Origin: Streptomyces buecherae
GTDB taxonomy: Bacteria > Actinomycetota > Actinomycetes > Streptomycetales > Streptomycetaceae
Length of the DNA stretch: 64,000 bases
Assembly (NCBI RefSeq): GCF_014295035.1
Contig: NZ_CP060404.1
Span: 8,100,501-8,164,500 of the forward strand
Direction: 5' to 3'
Shown here: piece by piece, positions 51,142 through 59,802 of the stretch
Numbering within the stretch: the stretch's first letter is position 1
Layout: each line of letters opens with the position of its first letter
Notes under the pieces: generated by a model
Seen by the model: the letters and a program-made list of their open reading frames with translations, nothing else
What the model was told of the DNA's origin: nothing
Database searches by the model: none
Position numbers and translations under genes: made by a program

Positions 51142-51924
51142 TCAGGGGCGCTGGAACCCCGCCGCGCGGAGCACCTTCTGCGCCGTGGGCGAGGTCAGCC
51201 ACCGGACGAACGAGGTGGCCTGCGCGTCGTGCCGGGAGGAGGTGAGGGGCGCGGCGGGGTAGGTGGCGATGGCGTTCTGGGCGTCGGGGATGGTCACGGT
51301 GTCGACGCTGCCCTTGGCGGTGGCCGCGTCGGTGACGTAGACGATGCCCGCGTCGGCCTCGCCGAGCGTGACCTTGCTGAGGACGGCCCGCACGCTCGGC
51401 TCCTGCGACACGGGCTTGACGCTCACGCGCTGCCCGTCGAGGACTGCCTGGCTGTAGCGGCCCACCGGCACCTCGGGCGCCGCCAGGACCACCTTCAGGT
51501 CCGCGTCGGAGAGGTCGCGCAGGCCGCGCACGCGGTGCGGGTTGCCCTCGCCCACCGCTATCACCAGCCGGTTCCTCGCGATGGTCGTCATCGGCCCGGT
51601 CTCGCCCCGCAAACCGCGCATCGTCGGCAGGTCCGCGGTGACCAGCGCGTCGGCCGGGGCGCCCTGCCGCACCTGCGCGGCCAGGTCCTGCGAGCCGGCG
51701 AAGGAGAACCGCACCCGCACGTCCGGGTGCTCCTTCTCGTACGCGTCGCCGACCTTGGCGAACACGTCGGTGAGCGAGGCCGCGGCCAACACGGTCAACT
51801 GGGTCCGGCCCTCCCCACCGCCACCGGCGGACTCGTCGCCGGAGCCGCACCCGGCCACGGTCAGCAGGGCGGCGAGGCACAGCGCGGCGGCGGCGATCCG
51901 GCGGCGCGGGCGGGCGAGGGACAT
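51142..51924 (-). CDS. modA: Molybdate-binding lipoprotein ModA
   Basis: A 260-residue periplasm-equivalent binding protein delivering molybdate (or tungstate) to the ModBC membrane complex. The signal RRRIAAAALCLAALLTVAGC ends at the lipobox cysteine. The mature start LTVLAAASLTDVF and the following FSFAGSQDLAAQVRQGAPADALVTAD are classic ModA oxyanion-binding segments; AGIVYVTDA is the third. The ATG at 51924 has AAGGAG on the minus strand. It lies between the Mop-domain regulator and modBC. Length is normal. Confidence 0.95.
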   Translation of the reverse strand: MSLARPRRRIAAAALCLAALLTVAGCGSGDESAGGGGEGRTQLTVLAAASLTDVFAKVGDAYEKEHPDVRVRFSFAGSQDLAAQVRQGAPADALVTADLPTMRGLRGETGPMTTIARNRLVIAVGEGNPHRVRGLRDLSDADLKVVLAAPEVPVGRYSQAVLDGQRVSVKPVSQEPSVRAVLSKVTLGEADAGIVYVTDAATAKGSVDTVTIPDAQNAIATYPAAPLTSSRHDAQATSFVRWLTSPTAQKVLRAAGFQRP

Positions 51925-51990
51925 GGACGGCTCCTTGGAGAGATCCCGGGCGGGGGCCGGCGCGGGCCCGGACCACGGCGGTACGGCGGG

Positions 51991-52386
51991 TCAGATCCGG
52001 TCGATGTGCACGTTGGTGGACTTCACCCGCGCGGTGGCGCGCACGCCCACCTCAAGGCCCAGCTCCTCCACGGCCTCCCGGGTGAGCAGCGAGACGAGCC
52101 GATGCGGCCCGGCCTGGATCTCCACCTGGGCCGCGACGTCACCGAGCTTGACGGCGGTGACGATGCCCGCGAAGGCGTTGCGCGCCGAGGTGTACGGCAC
52201 GTCCTCCTCGCCGTCGGCGGCCTGCGCCAACTCCACGGAGAACGCCGCGAGGTGCCGGCCGTCGATCAGGCGCCGCCCACCCTCGTCGCGGTGCGTCTCG
52301 ACGCGACCCGCGTCGGCCCACCGGCGCACGGTGTCGGCACTGACGCCGAGCAACCGCGCGGCCTGACCGATGCTGTAGGACTGCAT
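51991..52386 (-). CDS. Molybdate-responsive regulator: MerR-type HTH plus Mop/TOBE domain
   Basis: A 131-residue protein. Residues 1-55 form an excisionase/MerR-type helix-turn-helix (YSIGQAARLLGVSADTVRRWADAGRV then RLIDGRHLAAF). Residues 65-131 are a Mop domain (SARNAFAGIVTAVKLGDVAAQVEIQ, ending TNVHIDRI) that binds molybdate oxyanions. It therefore looks like a compact ModE substitute that senses molybdate and controls the downstream modA-modBC genes. A promoter and a perfect 6-5-6 inverted repeat lie immediately upstream (52394-52445), suggesting autoregulation. The predicted transcription start is close to the ATG, so the message may be nearly leaderless. Confidence 0.9.
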   Translation of the reverse strand: MQSYSIGQAARLLGVSADTVRRWADAGRVETHRDEGGRRLIDGRHLAAFSVELAQAADGEEDVPYTSARNAFAGIVTAVKLGDVAAQVEIQAGPHRLVSLLTREAVEELGLEVGVRATARVKSTNVHIDRI

Positions 52387-52393
52387 GTGCGGG

Positions 52394-52423
52394 ACAATAA
52401 GCGACCTCTGGCAGCACCTGCAA
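52394..52423 (-). promoter_or_regulatory. Promoter of the molybdate operon
   Basis: On the minus strand TTGCAG (52423-52418) and TATTGT (52399-52394) are 18 bases apart, each matching 4 of 6 consensus bases. The -10 ends 7 bases before the regulator ATG, consistent with a leaderless or near-leaderless transcript. Confidence 0.5.
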
Positions 52424-52428
52424 ACCTA

Positions 52429-52445
52429 CGAGCGGTAATCGCTCG
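52429..52445. promoter_or_regulatory. Inverted repeat CGAGCG-N5-CGCTCG, candidate Mop-regulator operator
   Basis: A perfect 6-bp inverted repeat with a 5-base spacer, ending 5 bases upstream of the predicted -35 element of the molybdate operon. Its position suits binding by the MerR-type Mop protein encoded just downstream. Confidence 0.55.
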
Positions 52446-52784
52446 CATCTGCTGCCTCGCCTCCACTGTCTGTGGGTCCCACGCCTTATCCCATGAGCGC
52501 GCTCCCACGCCCCACGCCAAGGCGGCGCACTGAAGCGCGTCGAGAGCGGGAACACCGGGCGCACCCTCCGCACGCCCACCCATGCGTCACCCCGCCGCCC
52601 CCGCCGGGTCACCCGGCGTACGGCGGGTGGCCTGATGCGCGGCGCCACGCGGACCGTACGGGCGGCGCAGCGCATGCGAGAGCCCCGGCTGCGCCGCACG
52701 GGTGGTGACGCGACCGGGGCGGGGAGGGGCGGGTCTGTCGGCGGCGGAACGGCGTGTGGGCTGGGGCCGCCCCGCCGGGGGCCG

Positions 52785-53588
52785 CTAGCGGGCGGCCGGC
52801 GCCGCCGCGGGCGGCACCACGATCGCCGTGACGACGAAGCCGTCGTGGATCACCCAGCGGCCGTCGAACCCGGTGAGGGGGAACCCGTCGGGGATGTCCG
52901 CCGACGGGAGCAGGCGGGCCCGGAAGGTGCCCTGGTGGGCGGGGCCCTCGGCGTCGCCGGCCACCGCGGCCTCCGGCGTGAAGGTCAACTCGGCGTCGGA
53001 GAAGTCGAGTTCACGCCGGGCCAGTGGGTACCACGCCTTGAAGACGCTCTCCTTGGCGCTGAACAGGAGCCGGTCCCAGTGCACCGGGCCGCCGGGCCCC
53101 CAGGCGCCGTCGGCGATCCGCTGGCCGCGCTCCCGCTCGGCCTCCAGCGACACGATGCCGAGCACGCCGTCGGGCAGCGGGGCGTGCGGTTCCGCGTCGA
53201 TGCCGATCGAGCGGGCCGCCGTGTTCGGCGCCAGGGCCGCGGCGCGGTACCCGTCGCAGTGGGTCATGCTGCCCACCACGCCGTCGGGCCAGTTGGGCTC
53301 GCCGCGCTTGCCCGGCAGGACCGGGGTGGGCGGGAGGTCGAGGCCGGCCATCGCGCGCCGCGCGCAGGCGCGTACCGTGGTGAACTCGCGGCGCCGCTTG
53401 AGTACCGCGCGTTCGAGCAGCGCGGCCTCCTCGGGGAAGAGCGCGTCGGGCTCGGCGTCGGTGCGGACGGCCTCGGCCCAGGAGACGACGCGGGGGACCA
53501 GCGCGGTCGATATGACCGAAGCCGAAGAGGCGGGTGCCGCCTCGTTTGTCAAATCCTTCACCGTGGCCTCGTCCGCGTCCCGTCCCAT
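52785..53588 (-). CDS. 4'-phosphopantetheinyl transferase (Sfp/EntD type)
   Basis: A 267-residue enzyme that transfers phosphopantetheine from coenzyme A to the serine of carrier proteins. The motifs are GEPNWPDGVVGSMTHCDGYR (P1-P2 region), GIDAEPHAPLP with the Mg-binding Asp, and FSAKESVFKAWYP (P3, with the catalytic Glu/Lys). An N-terminal stretch of about 40 residues is disordered. ATG 53588 is preferred; an upstream ATG at 53684 would run through the divergent promoter of mutA. It is the only such gene in the window, and although 22 kb from the NRPS/PKS genes it could prime their PCPs and ACPs. Confidence 0.92.
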   Translation of the reverse strand: MGRDADEATVKDLTNEAAPASSASVISTALVPRVVSWAEAVRTDAEPDALFPEEAALLERAVLKRRREFTTVRACARRAMAGLDLPPTPVLPGKRGEPNWPDGVVGSMTHCDGYRAAALAPNTAARSIGIDAEPHAPLPDGVLGIVSLEAERERGQRIADGAWGPGGPVHWDRLLFSAKESVFKAWYPLARRELDFSDAELTFTPEAAVAGDAEGPAHQGTFRARLLPSADIPDGFPLTGFDGRWVIHDGFVVTAIVVPPAAAPAAR

Positions 53589-53732
53589 GGCCAACCCCCG
53601 TTGTGCGTAAGCGCCTTGCAGGTCATTCTGTCCGTACCTTAGCGATCTGTCGCGCTTACCAGGGGGGAACGAGGGCAAGATCACAGTGTGCCCTACTCCT
53701 GTCGTTCACAAACCTCCCCTAGTCTCCGTCGC

Positions 53733-55628
53733 ATGACGGTCCTGCCCGACGGGCTCCCCTTGGCAGCCGAGTTCCCGGACGCATCCCGAGAGCAGTGGCA
53801 ACAGCTAGTTGGCCACGTGCTGCGCAAGTCCGGTGCGTCCGACGCCACCGGCGTCGCGGCCGAGGAGGCGCTCAGAACCCCGCTCCAAGACGGCATCTTC
53901 GCCCGCCCCCTCTACACCGCTGACGACGCCCCCGACGCGTCCGCCGTCGGCTACCCCGGCTTCCCTCCCTTCGTGCGCGGCGGGCGGCCCGAGGGAGCGG
54001 CGGTCGCCGGCTGGGACGTACGCCAACGCCACGCGCACCCCGACCCCGAGCGCACCCGGGAGGCGGTCCTCGCCGACCTGGAGAACGGGGTGTCCTCGCT
54101 GTGGTTGGCGGTCGGCGACGGGGGACTGCCCACCGACGCGCTGCCCCGGGCCCTGGACGGGGTCTACCTCGACCTGGCGACCGTCGCCCTCGACGCGGGC
54201 GCCGACTTCGCCGCCGCGGGCTCGGCCCTGCTCGCCCTCTACGACCAGCGCGAGGTGCCCCGGCACGCCGCGCTCGCCGTCCTCGGCGCCGACCCGTACG
54301 GCGTCCTGGCCCGCACCGGCCGCGCCGAGGCCCTGGACGGGCATCTGGCCGCCGCCACCGAACTGGCCCGCCGGGCCAGCCGCGACTACCCGGGCGTACG
54401 GGCGCTGAGCGTGGACGCGCTGCCCTACCACGAGGCCGGCGGCTCGACCGCCGAGGAACTCGGCTGCTCGCTCGCCGCCGGCGTCGGCTACCTGCGCGAA
54501 CTGACCTCGGCCGGACTGCCCGTCGACGCGGCCCTGGCGCAACTGGAGTTCCGCTACGCGGCCACCGCCGACCAGTTCCTGACCATCGCCAAGCTGCGCG
54601 CCGCCCGCCGCCTGTGGGCCAGGGTCGCGCAGGTCTGCGGCGCGGCAGGCGGCAGCGCCGCCCAGCGGCAGCACGCGGTGACCTCGCCGGTGATGATGAC
54701 CCGGCGCGACCCGTGGGTGAACATGCTGCGCACCACCGTCGCCACCCTGGGCGCCGGCGTCGGCGGCGCCGACGCCGTGACCGTGCTGCCCTTCGACAGC
54801 GAGCTGGGCCTGTCTGACGGCTTCGCCCGCCGCGTCGCCCGCAACACCTCCTCCATCCTCATCGAGGAGTCGCACCTGGCCCGCGTCATCGACCCGGCCG
54901 GCGGCTCCTGGTACGTGGAGCGGCTGACCGCCGAGGTCGCCGAGGCCGCCTGGGCCTTCTTCCAGGAGATCGAGGCCGCCGGCGGCATGGCCGACGGGCT
55001 CACCTCCGGCCTGATCCCCGACCGGCTCGCCGCCACCTGGCAGCGCCGCTCGAAGGACCTCGCCCGACGCAAGGAGCCGATCACCGGCGTTAGCGAGTTC
55101 CCGCTGCTGGACGAGCGCCCCATCGAGCGCGAGCCGGCCCCGGCCGTGGCGACGCCGGAGGGCGGCCTGCCCCGGGTGCGCCGCGACGAGGCGTACGAGC
55201 GGCTCCGGGCCCGCGGCGACGCCCACCGGGCGACGGCGGGGGAGCGGCCGAAGGTCTTCCTCGCGACGCTCGGCCCGGCCGCCGCGTACACCGCCCGCGC
55301 CACCTTCGCCGCCAACCTCTTCCAGGCCGGCGGCATCGAGGCCGTGCGGGAACAGGCCGGCACCGACCCGCTGGCGGCGGCCGAGGCGTTCGCCGCCAGC
55401 GGCGCGCGGATCGCCTGCCTGTGCTCGACCGACCAGCTCTACGCCGAGCAGGCCGCGGACGCCGCCACTCGGCTCAAGGCCGCGGGAGCCACCCGGGTCT
55501 ATCTGGCGGGCCGCCCCGGCGAGCGGCGGGAAGACTACGAGCGGGCCGGGGTGGACGAGTTCGTCTTCGCGGGCTGCGACGCGGTCGAGGTGCTGACCTC
55601 GGCCCTGAACACCATGGGGATTGCGTGA
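53733..55628 (+). CDS. mutA: Methylmalonyl-CoA mutase small (beta) subunit
   Basis: A 631-residue subunit of the heterodimeric mutase. The N-terminal TIM-barrel part resembles the large subunit (TPLQDGIFARPLYTADDAPD; RDPWVNMLRTTVATLGAGVGGADAVTVLPFD; RNTSSILIEESHLARVIDPAGGSWYVERLT). In the C-terminal cobalamin-type fold the DxHxxG histidine motif is not present (it reads LGPAAAYTARATFAANLFQAGG), as expected for the non-catalytic subunit. ATG 53733. Its stop overlaps the ATG of mutB (TGATG), giving equal synthesis of both subunits. It is divergent from the phosphopantetheinyl transferase gene. Confidence 0.95.
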   Translation: MTVLPDGLPLAAEFPDASREQWQQLVGHVLRKSGASDATGVAAEEALRTPLQDGIFARPLYTADDAPDASAVGYPGFPPFVRGGRPEGAAVAGWDVRQRHAHPDPERTREAVLADLENGVSSLWLAVGDGGLPTDALPRALDGVYLDLATVALDAGADFAAAGSALLALYDQREVPRHAALAVLGADPYGVLARTGRAEALDGHLAAATELARRASRDYPGVRALSVDALPYHEAGGSTAEELGCSLAAGVGYLRELTSAGLPVDAALAQLEFRYAATADQFLTIAKLRAARRLWARVAQVCGAAGGSAAQRQHAVTSPVMMTRRDPWVNMLRTTVATLGAGVGGADAVTVLPFDSELGLSDGFARRVARNTSSILIEESHLARVIDPAGGSWYVERLTAEVAEAAWAFFQEIEAAGGMADGLTSGLIPDRLAATWQRRSKDLARRKEPITGVSEFPLLDERPIEREPAPAVATPEGGLPRVRRDEAYERLRARGDAHRATAGERPKVFLATLGPAAAYTARATFAANLFQAGGIEAVREQAGTDPLAAAEAFAASGARIACLCSTDQLYAEQAADAATRLKAAGATRVYLAGRPGERREDYERAGVDEFVFAGCDAVEVLTSALNTMGIA

Positions 55629-57862
55629 TGCGAGGCGAAGCAGCAGCGACGGGTCAGATCCCGAACTTCGCGGACGTCGAACTGGCCGAGGAGGGCGGGA
55701 GTCCCGGCCCCACCGCCGACGACTGGCGCGCCGCGCTCCGCGAGAGCACCGGCAAGGACCAGGACGCGCTGGTCTGGGAGACGCCCGAGGGCATCGGCGT
55801 CAAGCCGCTCTACGGCGCCGAGGACCTGGCCGGCGTCGACTTCCTGAACACCTACCCGGGCATCGCGCCCTACCTGCGCGGCCCGTACCCGACGATGTAC
55901 GTCAACCAGCCGTGGACGGTGCGCCAGTACGCGGGCTTCTCCACCGCCGAGGAGTCCAACGCCTTCTACCGGCGCAACCTCGCCGCGGGGCAGAAGGGCC
56001 TGTCGGTCGCCTTCGACCTGCCCACCCACCGCGGCTACGACAGCGACCACCCGCGGGTGACCGGCGACGTCGGCATGGCGGGCGTGGCCATCGACTCGAT
56101 CTACGACATGCGGCAGCTCTTCGACGGCATCCCGCTGGACAAGATGAGCGTGTCGATGACGATGAACGGCGCGGTGCTGCCCGTGCTCGCGCTGTACATC
56201 GTCGCGGCCGAGGAACAGGGCGTCGCGCCCGAGAAGCTGGCCGGAACCATTCAGAACGACATTCTGAAGGAGTTCATGGTCCGCAACACCTACATCTACC
56301 CGCCGCAACCCTCCATGCGGATCATCTCCGACATCTTCGCGTACACCTCGCAGAAGATGCCGCGCTACAACTCCATCTCCATCTCCGGCTACCACATCCA
56401 GGAGGCCGGAGCCACCGCCGACCTGGAGCTGGCGTACACCCTCGCCGACGGTGTGGAGTACCTGCGGGCCGGGCTGGACGCGGGCATGGACGTGGACGCC
56501 TTCGCGCCGCGCCTCTCTTTCTTCTGGGCCATCGGCATGAACTTCTTCATGGAGATCGCCAAGCTGCGCGCGGCCCGCCTGCTGTGGGCCAAGCTGGTCA
56601 AGCAGTTCGACCCGCAGAACGCCAAGTCCCTCTCCCTGCGCACTCATTCGCAGACCTCGGGCTGGTCGCTGACCGCGCAGGACGTGTTCAACAACGTCGC
56701 CCGCACCTGCGTCGAGGCCATGGCCGCAACCCAGGGCCACACCCAGTCGCTGCACACCAACGCGCTCGACGAGGCGCTGGCGCTGCCCACCGACTTCTCC
56801 GCCCGCATCGCCCGCAACACCCAACTCCTGCTCCAGCAGGAGTCGGGCACCACCCGGGCCATCGACCCGTGGGGCGGCAGCGCGTACGTGGAGCGCCTCA
56901 CCCACGACCTCGCGCGCCGCGCCTGGCAGCACATCGAGGAGGTCGAGGCCGCCGGCGGCATGGCCAAGGCCATCGACGCGGGCATCCCCAAGCTGCGCGT
57001 CGAGGAGGCCGCCGCGCGCACCCAGGCCCGTATCGACTCGGGCCGGCAGCCGGTGATCGGCATCAACAAGTACCGGGTGGACAGCGACGAGCAGATCGAC
57101 GTCCTCAAGGTCGACAACTCCGCCGTGCGGGCCCAGCAGATCGACAAGCTGCGCCGGTTGCGCGAGGAGCGGGACGAGCAGGCGTGCCAGGACGCGCTGC
57201 GGGCGCTGACCGGCGCCGCTCGGGACGGCGCCCAGCGCGGCGGCGGCCTGGAGGGCAACCTGCTGGCCCTGGCCGTGAACGCGGCCCGGGCCAAGGCCAC
57301 CGTCGGCGAGATCTCGGACGCCCTGGAGCAGGTGTACGGGCGGCACTCCGGCCAGATCCGTACGATCTCCGGTGTGTACCGAGACGAGGCAGGAACGTCA
57401 TCAGGCGTGGAGCGCACCCGGGCGCTGGTCCGCGCCTTCGAGGAGGCCGAGGGCCGGCGCCCGCGCATCCTGGTCGCCAAGATGGGCCAGGACGGGCACG
57501 ACCGGGGCCAGAAGGTGATCGCCACCGCCTTCGCCGACCTCGGCTTCGACGTGGACGTCGGCCCGCTGTTCCAGACCCCCGCCGAGGTCGCCCGGCAGGC
57601 GGTGGAGGCCGACGTGCACATCGTCGGCGTCTCCTCGCTGGCCGCCGGCCACCTCACGCTGGTGCCCGCGCTGCGCGAGCAACTGGCCGAGGCGGGGCGG
57701 GAGGACATCACCATCGTGGTGGGCGGCGTCATCCCGCCGCAGGACGTCGAGACCCTGCGCGAGATGGGCGCGGCAGCCGTCTTCCCACCCGGCACGGTGA
57801 TCCCCGACGCCGCCTACGACCTGGTCACGTCGCTGGGCGCGGCGCTCGGCCACGAGCTGTGA
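55628..57862 (+). CDS. mutB: Methylmalonyl-CoA mutase large (alpha) catalytic subunit
   Basis: A 744-residue adenosylcobalamin enzyme that interconverts succinyl-CoA and (R)-methylmalonyl-CoA by a radical mechanism. Substrate-barrel features: GPYPTMYVNQPWTVRQYAGF, SVAFDLPTHRGYDSDHPR, and RTHSQTSGWSLTAQD. The cobalamin-binding domain has GQDGHDRGQKVIATAF near residue 620, with the histidine that replaces the lower axial base, followed by VGVSSLAAGHLTL. ATG 55628 overlaps the mutA stop. In Streptomyces this enzyme links the TCA cycle with methylmalonyl-CoA and, via epimerisation, with polyketide extender units. Confidence 0.97.
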   Translation: MRGEAAATGQIPNFADVELAEEGGSPGPTADDWRAALRESTGKDQDALVWETPEGIGVKPLYGAEDLAGVDFLNTYPGIAPYLRGPYPTMYVNQPWTVRQYAGFSTAEESNAFYRRNLAAGQKGLSVAFDLPTHRGYDSDHPRVTGDVGMAGVAIDSIYDMRQLFDGIPLDKMSVSMTMNGAVLPVLALYIVAAEEQGVAPEKLAGTIQNDILKEFMVRNTYIYPPQPSMRIISDIFAYTSQKMPRYNSISISGYHIQEAGATADLELAYTLADGVEYLRAGLDAGMDVDAFAPRLSFFWAIGMNFFMEIAKLRAARLLWAKLVKQFDPQNAKSLSLRTHSQTSGWSLTAQDVFNNVARTCVEAMAATQGHTQSLHTNALDEALALPTDFSARIARNTQLLLQQESGTTRAIDPWGGSAYVERLTHDLARRAWQHIEEVEAAGGMAKAIDAGIPKLRVEEAAARTQARIDSGRQPVIGINKYRVDSDEQIDVLKVDNSAVRAQQIDKLRRLREERDEQACQDALRALTGAARDGAQRGGGLEGNLLALAVNAARAKATVGEISDALEQVYGRHSGQIRTISGVYRDEAGTSSGVERTRALVRAFEEAEGRRPRILVAKMGQDGHDRGQKVIATAFADLGFDVDVGPLFQTPAEVARQAVEADVHIVGVSSLAAGHLTLVPALREQLAEAGREDITIVVGGVIPPQDVETLREMGAAAVFPPGTVIPDAAYDLVTSLGAALGHEL

Positions 57863-57866
57863 GCCC

Positions 57867-58976
57867 ATGCCACCCAAGATCGACATCGACCAGTACGTAC
57901 GCGGTATCCGCGAGGGCTCGCGGGCGCACATCGCCCGCGCCATCACCCTCGTGGAGTCCACCAGGCCCGACCACCGGGCGCTCGCCCAGCAGTTGCTGAT
58001 CGAACTGCTGCCGTACGCGGGGGGCGCCCGCCGCGTGGGCGTCAGCGGCGTGCCGGGCGTCGGCAAGTCCACCTTCATCGACGCGCTCGGCACCCTGCTC
58101 ACCGAGCGCGGCCACCGGGTCGCGGTGCTCGCCGTCGACCCGTCCTCCAGCCGCACGGGCGGCTCCATCCTGGGCGACAAGACCCGGATGGAGCGCCTGG
58201 CCGTGGACCCGGCCGCCTTCGTCCGCCCCTCACCCACCTCGGGCACCCTGGGCGGCGTCGCCAGGGCGACCCGGGAGACCATCGTGCTGATGGAGGCCGC
58301 GGGGTACGACGTGGTGCTGGTGGAGACCGTGGGCGTGGGCCAGTCCGAGACGGCGGTGGCCGGCATGGTGGACACCTTCCTGCTGCTCACCCTGGCCCGC
58401 ACCGGTGACCAGCTCCAGGGCATCAAGAAGGGCGTCGTGGAGCTGGCCGACCTGGTGGCGGTCAACAAGGCCGACGGCCCGCACGAGCGTGACGCCCGCT
58501 CCGCGGCCCGCGAACTGGCCGGCGCCCTACGGTTGCTGCGCCCGCAGGCGGCCCCGTCATCGGCTCCCGCCGCCGGGCCCGCGGGCACGCGCGGCGGCGG
58601 CGACGCGCCGCCGCACCCGGACGAGGTGTGGAACCCCCCGGTGCTGACCTGTAGCGCCCGCGAGGGCACGGGCCTCGACGCGCTGTGGGAGCGCGTCGAG
58701 GCACACCGCAAGGTCCTGGACGCGACCGGCGCGCTCGAGGCCAAGCGGCGCGACCAGCAGGTGGAGTGGGTCTGGTCGATGGTCAGGGACCAACTCCTGA
58801 CCCAGCTCCGCGAGCACCCCGCGGTACGCCGGGTGGGACCCGAGGTCGAACGCCAGGTCCGGGAGGGCACGCTCACGGCCTCCCTGGCGGCCGAACGCGT
58901 CCTGGCCGCGTTCGCCTCGCCGACCACCGGCGAGGAGTCCGGCGCGTCGCTCAACGGGGGCGCGCCCCGCATCTGA
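57867..58976 (+). CDS. meaB: Methylmalonyl-CoA mutase-associated GTPase MeaB
   Basis: A 369-residue G3E-family GTPase that gates cofactor loading and protects the mutase. The P-loop is GVSGVPGVGKSTF near residue 57, followed by VLAVDPSSSRTGGSILGDKTRM (switch region) and VETVGVGQSE; the guanine-specificity motif is NKAD. The middle carries a less common Gly/Ala/Pro-rich insertion (PSSAPAAGPAGTRGGG near residue 235). ATG 57867 lies 4 bases after the mutB stop, so mutA-mutB-meaB form one operon. A terminator follows at 58988. Confidence 0.96.
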   Translation: MPPKIDIDQYVRGIREGSRAHIARAITLVESTRPDHRALAQQLLIELLPYAGGARRVGVSGVPGVGKSTFIDALGTLLTERGHRVAVLAVDPSSSRTGGSILGDKTRMERLAVDPAAFVRPSPTSGTLGGVARATRETIVLMEAAGYDVVLVETVGVGQSETAVAGMVDTFLLLTLARTGDQLQGIKKGVVELADLVAVNKADGPHERDARSAARELAGALRLLRPQAAPSSAPAAGPAGTRGGGDAPPHPDEVWNPPVLTCSAREGTGLDALWERVEAHRKVLDATGALEAKRRDQQVEWVWSMVRDQLLTQLREHPAVRRVGPEVERQVREGTLTASLAAERVLAAFASPTTGEESGASLNGGAPRI

Positions 58977-58987
58977 GGCGGCCCGTG

Positions 58988-59016
58988 CCGGCCGGGCGCC
59001 CCGCGCGCCCGGCCGG
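58988..59016. terminator. Terminator between meaB and the convergent gene
   Basis: Bases 58988-58999 pair perfectly with 59005-59016 (12 bp) around a 5-base loop, 12 bases after the meaB stop and 13 bases from the stop of the convergent binding-protein gene. Confidence 0.75.
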
Positions 59017-59028
59017 CCGGGGCCGGGC

Positions 59029-59751
59029 CTAGCCGGCCGGGGCGACCAGCGTGGGGGACTGCCGCGAGCGGCGCAGCGCGTCGGCGACGAAGCCGCTCGC
59101 CTTCAACTCCTCCACGAGGTCGCGCAGGAAGTCGACCGTCGCCGGCTCGCGGTCCCTGGTGGTGCCCACGGCCTGCCGGATGTGCATGAACGGCTCCGTG
59201 AGCAGGCGCAGGTCCGGCTGCGCCGCGACGTACTCCGTCAGCGGCTCCCGGATGCCGGCCGCGACCTCAAGGCCCTCGGCGCGGAAGGCCGTCACACCCT
59301 CGTCGCCGCGCACCACGCTGGCGTGGCGCAGGGTGCGGGAGAGGAACAGGTCGTACGCGGACCCGCGCTTGACGCCGATGCGCACGCCCGCCCGGTCCAC
59401 GTCGGCGGCGGTGACGAACGGTGCGCCGTGGGGCACGGCGTACACGCCCTCGATGAGCGCGTACGGGGCGGTGAAGGCGACGTCCGCCTCCCGGGCGGGC
59501 TCGACGGCCAAGAAGCACAGGTCCGCCTCGCCCGTCGCCATCGCCTCGTACGACTCGCGTGCCGCGTCGAAGCAGCGGAACGCGACCGGGACGCCCAGCC
59601 GCGCGCCGACCTCGCGCGCGAGGTCCACCGTGATGCCGGCCGGAGCCGTCGGCGTGCCCTGGGCCAGGACCGGGTTGCCCAGGTTGATGGAGGCCCGCAG
59701 GGTGCCGAGCGGGGCGAGGTCCCGCGCTATGTCGGTGATCGCGTTCGTCAT
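59029..59751 (-). CDS. Family 3 solute-binding-like protein without signal peptide
   Basis: A 240-residue protein with the fold of amino-acid binding proteins: LRASINLGNPVLAQGT at the start, the domain-1 signature PAGITVDLAREVGARLGVPV, and GVRIGVKRGSAYDLFL at the hinge. There is no signal peptide or lipobox, and the start MTNAITDIARDLAPLG is hydrophilic, so the protein should stay in the cytosol. It may be a ligand sensor, a cyclohexadienyl-dehydratase-like enzyme or an uncharacterised binding protein. No ABC transporter gene is nearby. It is a single-gene unit. Confidence 0.78.
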   Translation of the reverse strand: MTNAITDIARDLAPLGTLRASINLGNPVLAQGTPTAPAGITVDLAREVGARLGVPVAFRCFDAARESYEAMATGEADLCFLAVEPAREADVAFTAPYALIEGVYAVPHGAPFVTAADVDRAGVRIGVKRGSAYDLFLSRTLRHASVVRGDEGVTAFRAEGLEVAAGIREPLTEYVAAQPDLRLLTEPFMHIRQAVGTTRDREPATVDFLRDLVEELKASGFVADALRRSRQSPTLVAPAG

Positions 59752-59802
59752 GGCCCGGAGTCTAGGCCGCCCGCCTCGCCCGTCGCCGCGCGGAACCGTC
59801 GG

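Larger units (their letters stand above)
52387..52784. other. 398-base region upstream of the molybdate operon
   Basis: The part next to the regulator holds its promoter and palindrome (listed separately). The rest, up to the end of the phosphopantetheinyl transferase gene, is GC-rich without a supported gene; several long open frames there are composition artefacts rich in Arg and Pro. Confidence 0.5.

Noticed and set aside
53589..53732. A cobalamin riboswitch before mutA
   Set aside because: No B12-box-like sequence or conserved receptor helices seen; the gap is only 144 bases and divergent.
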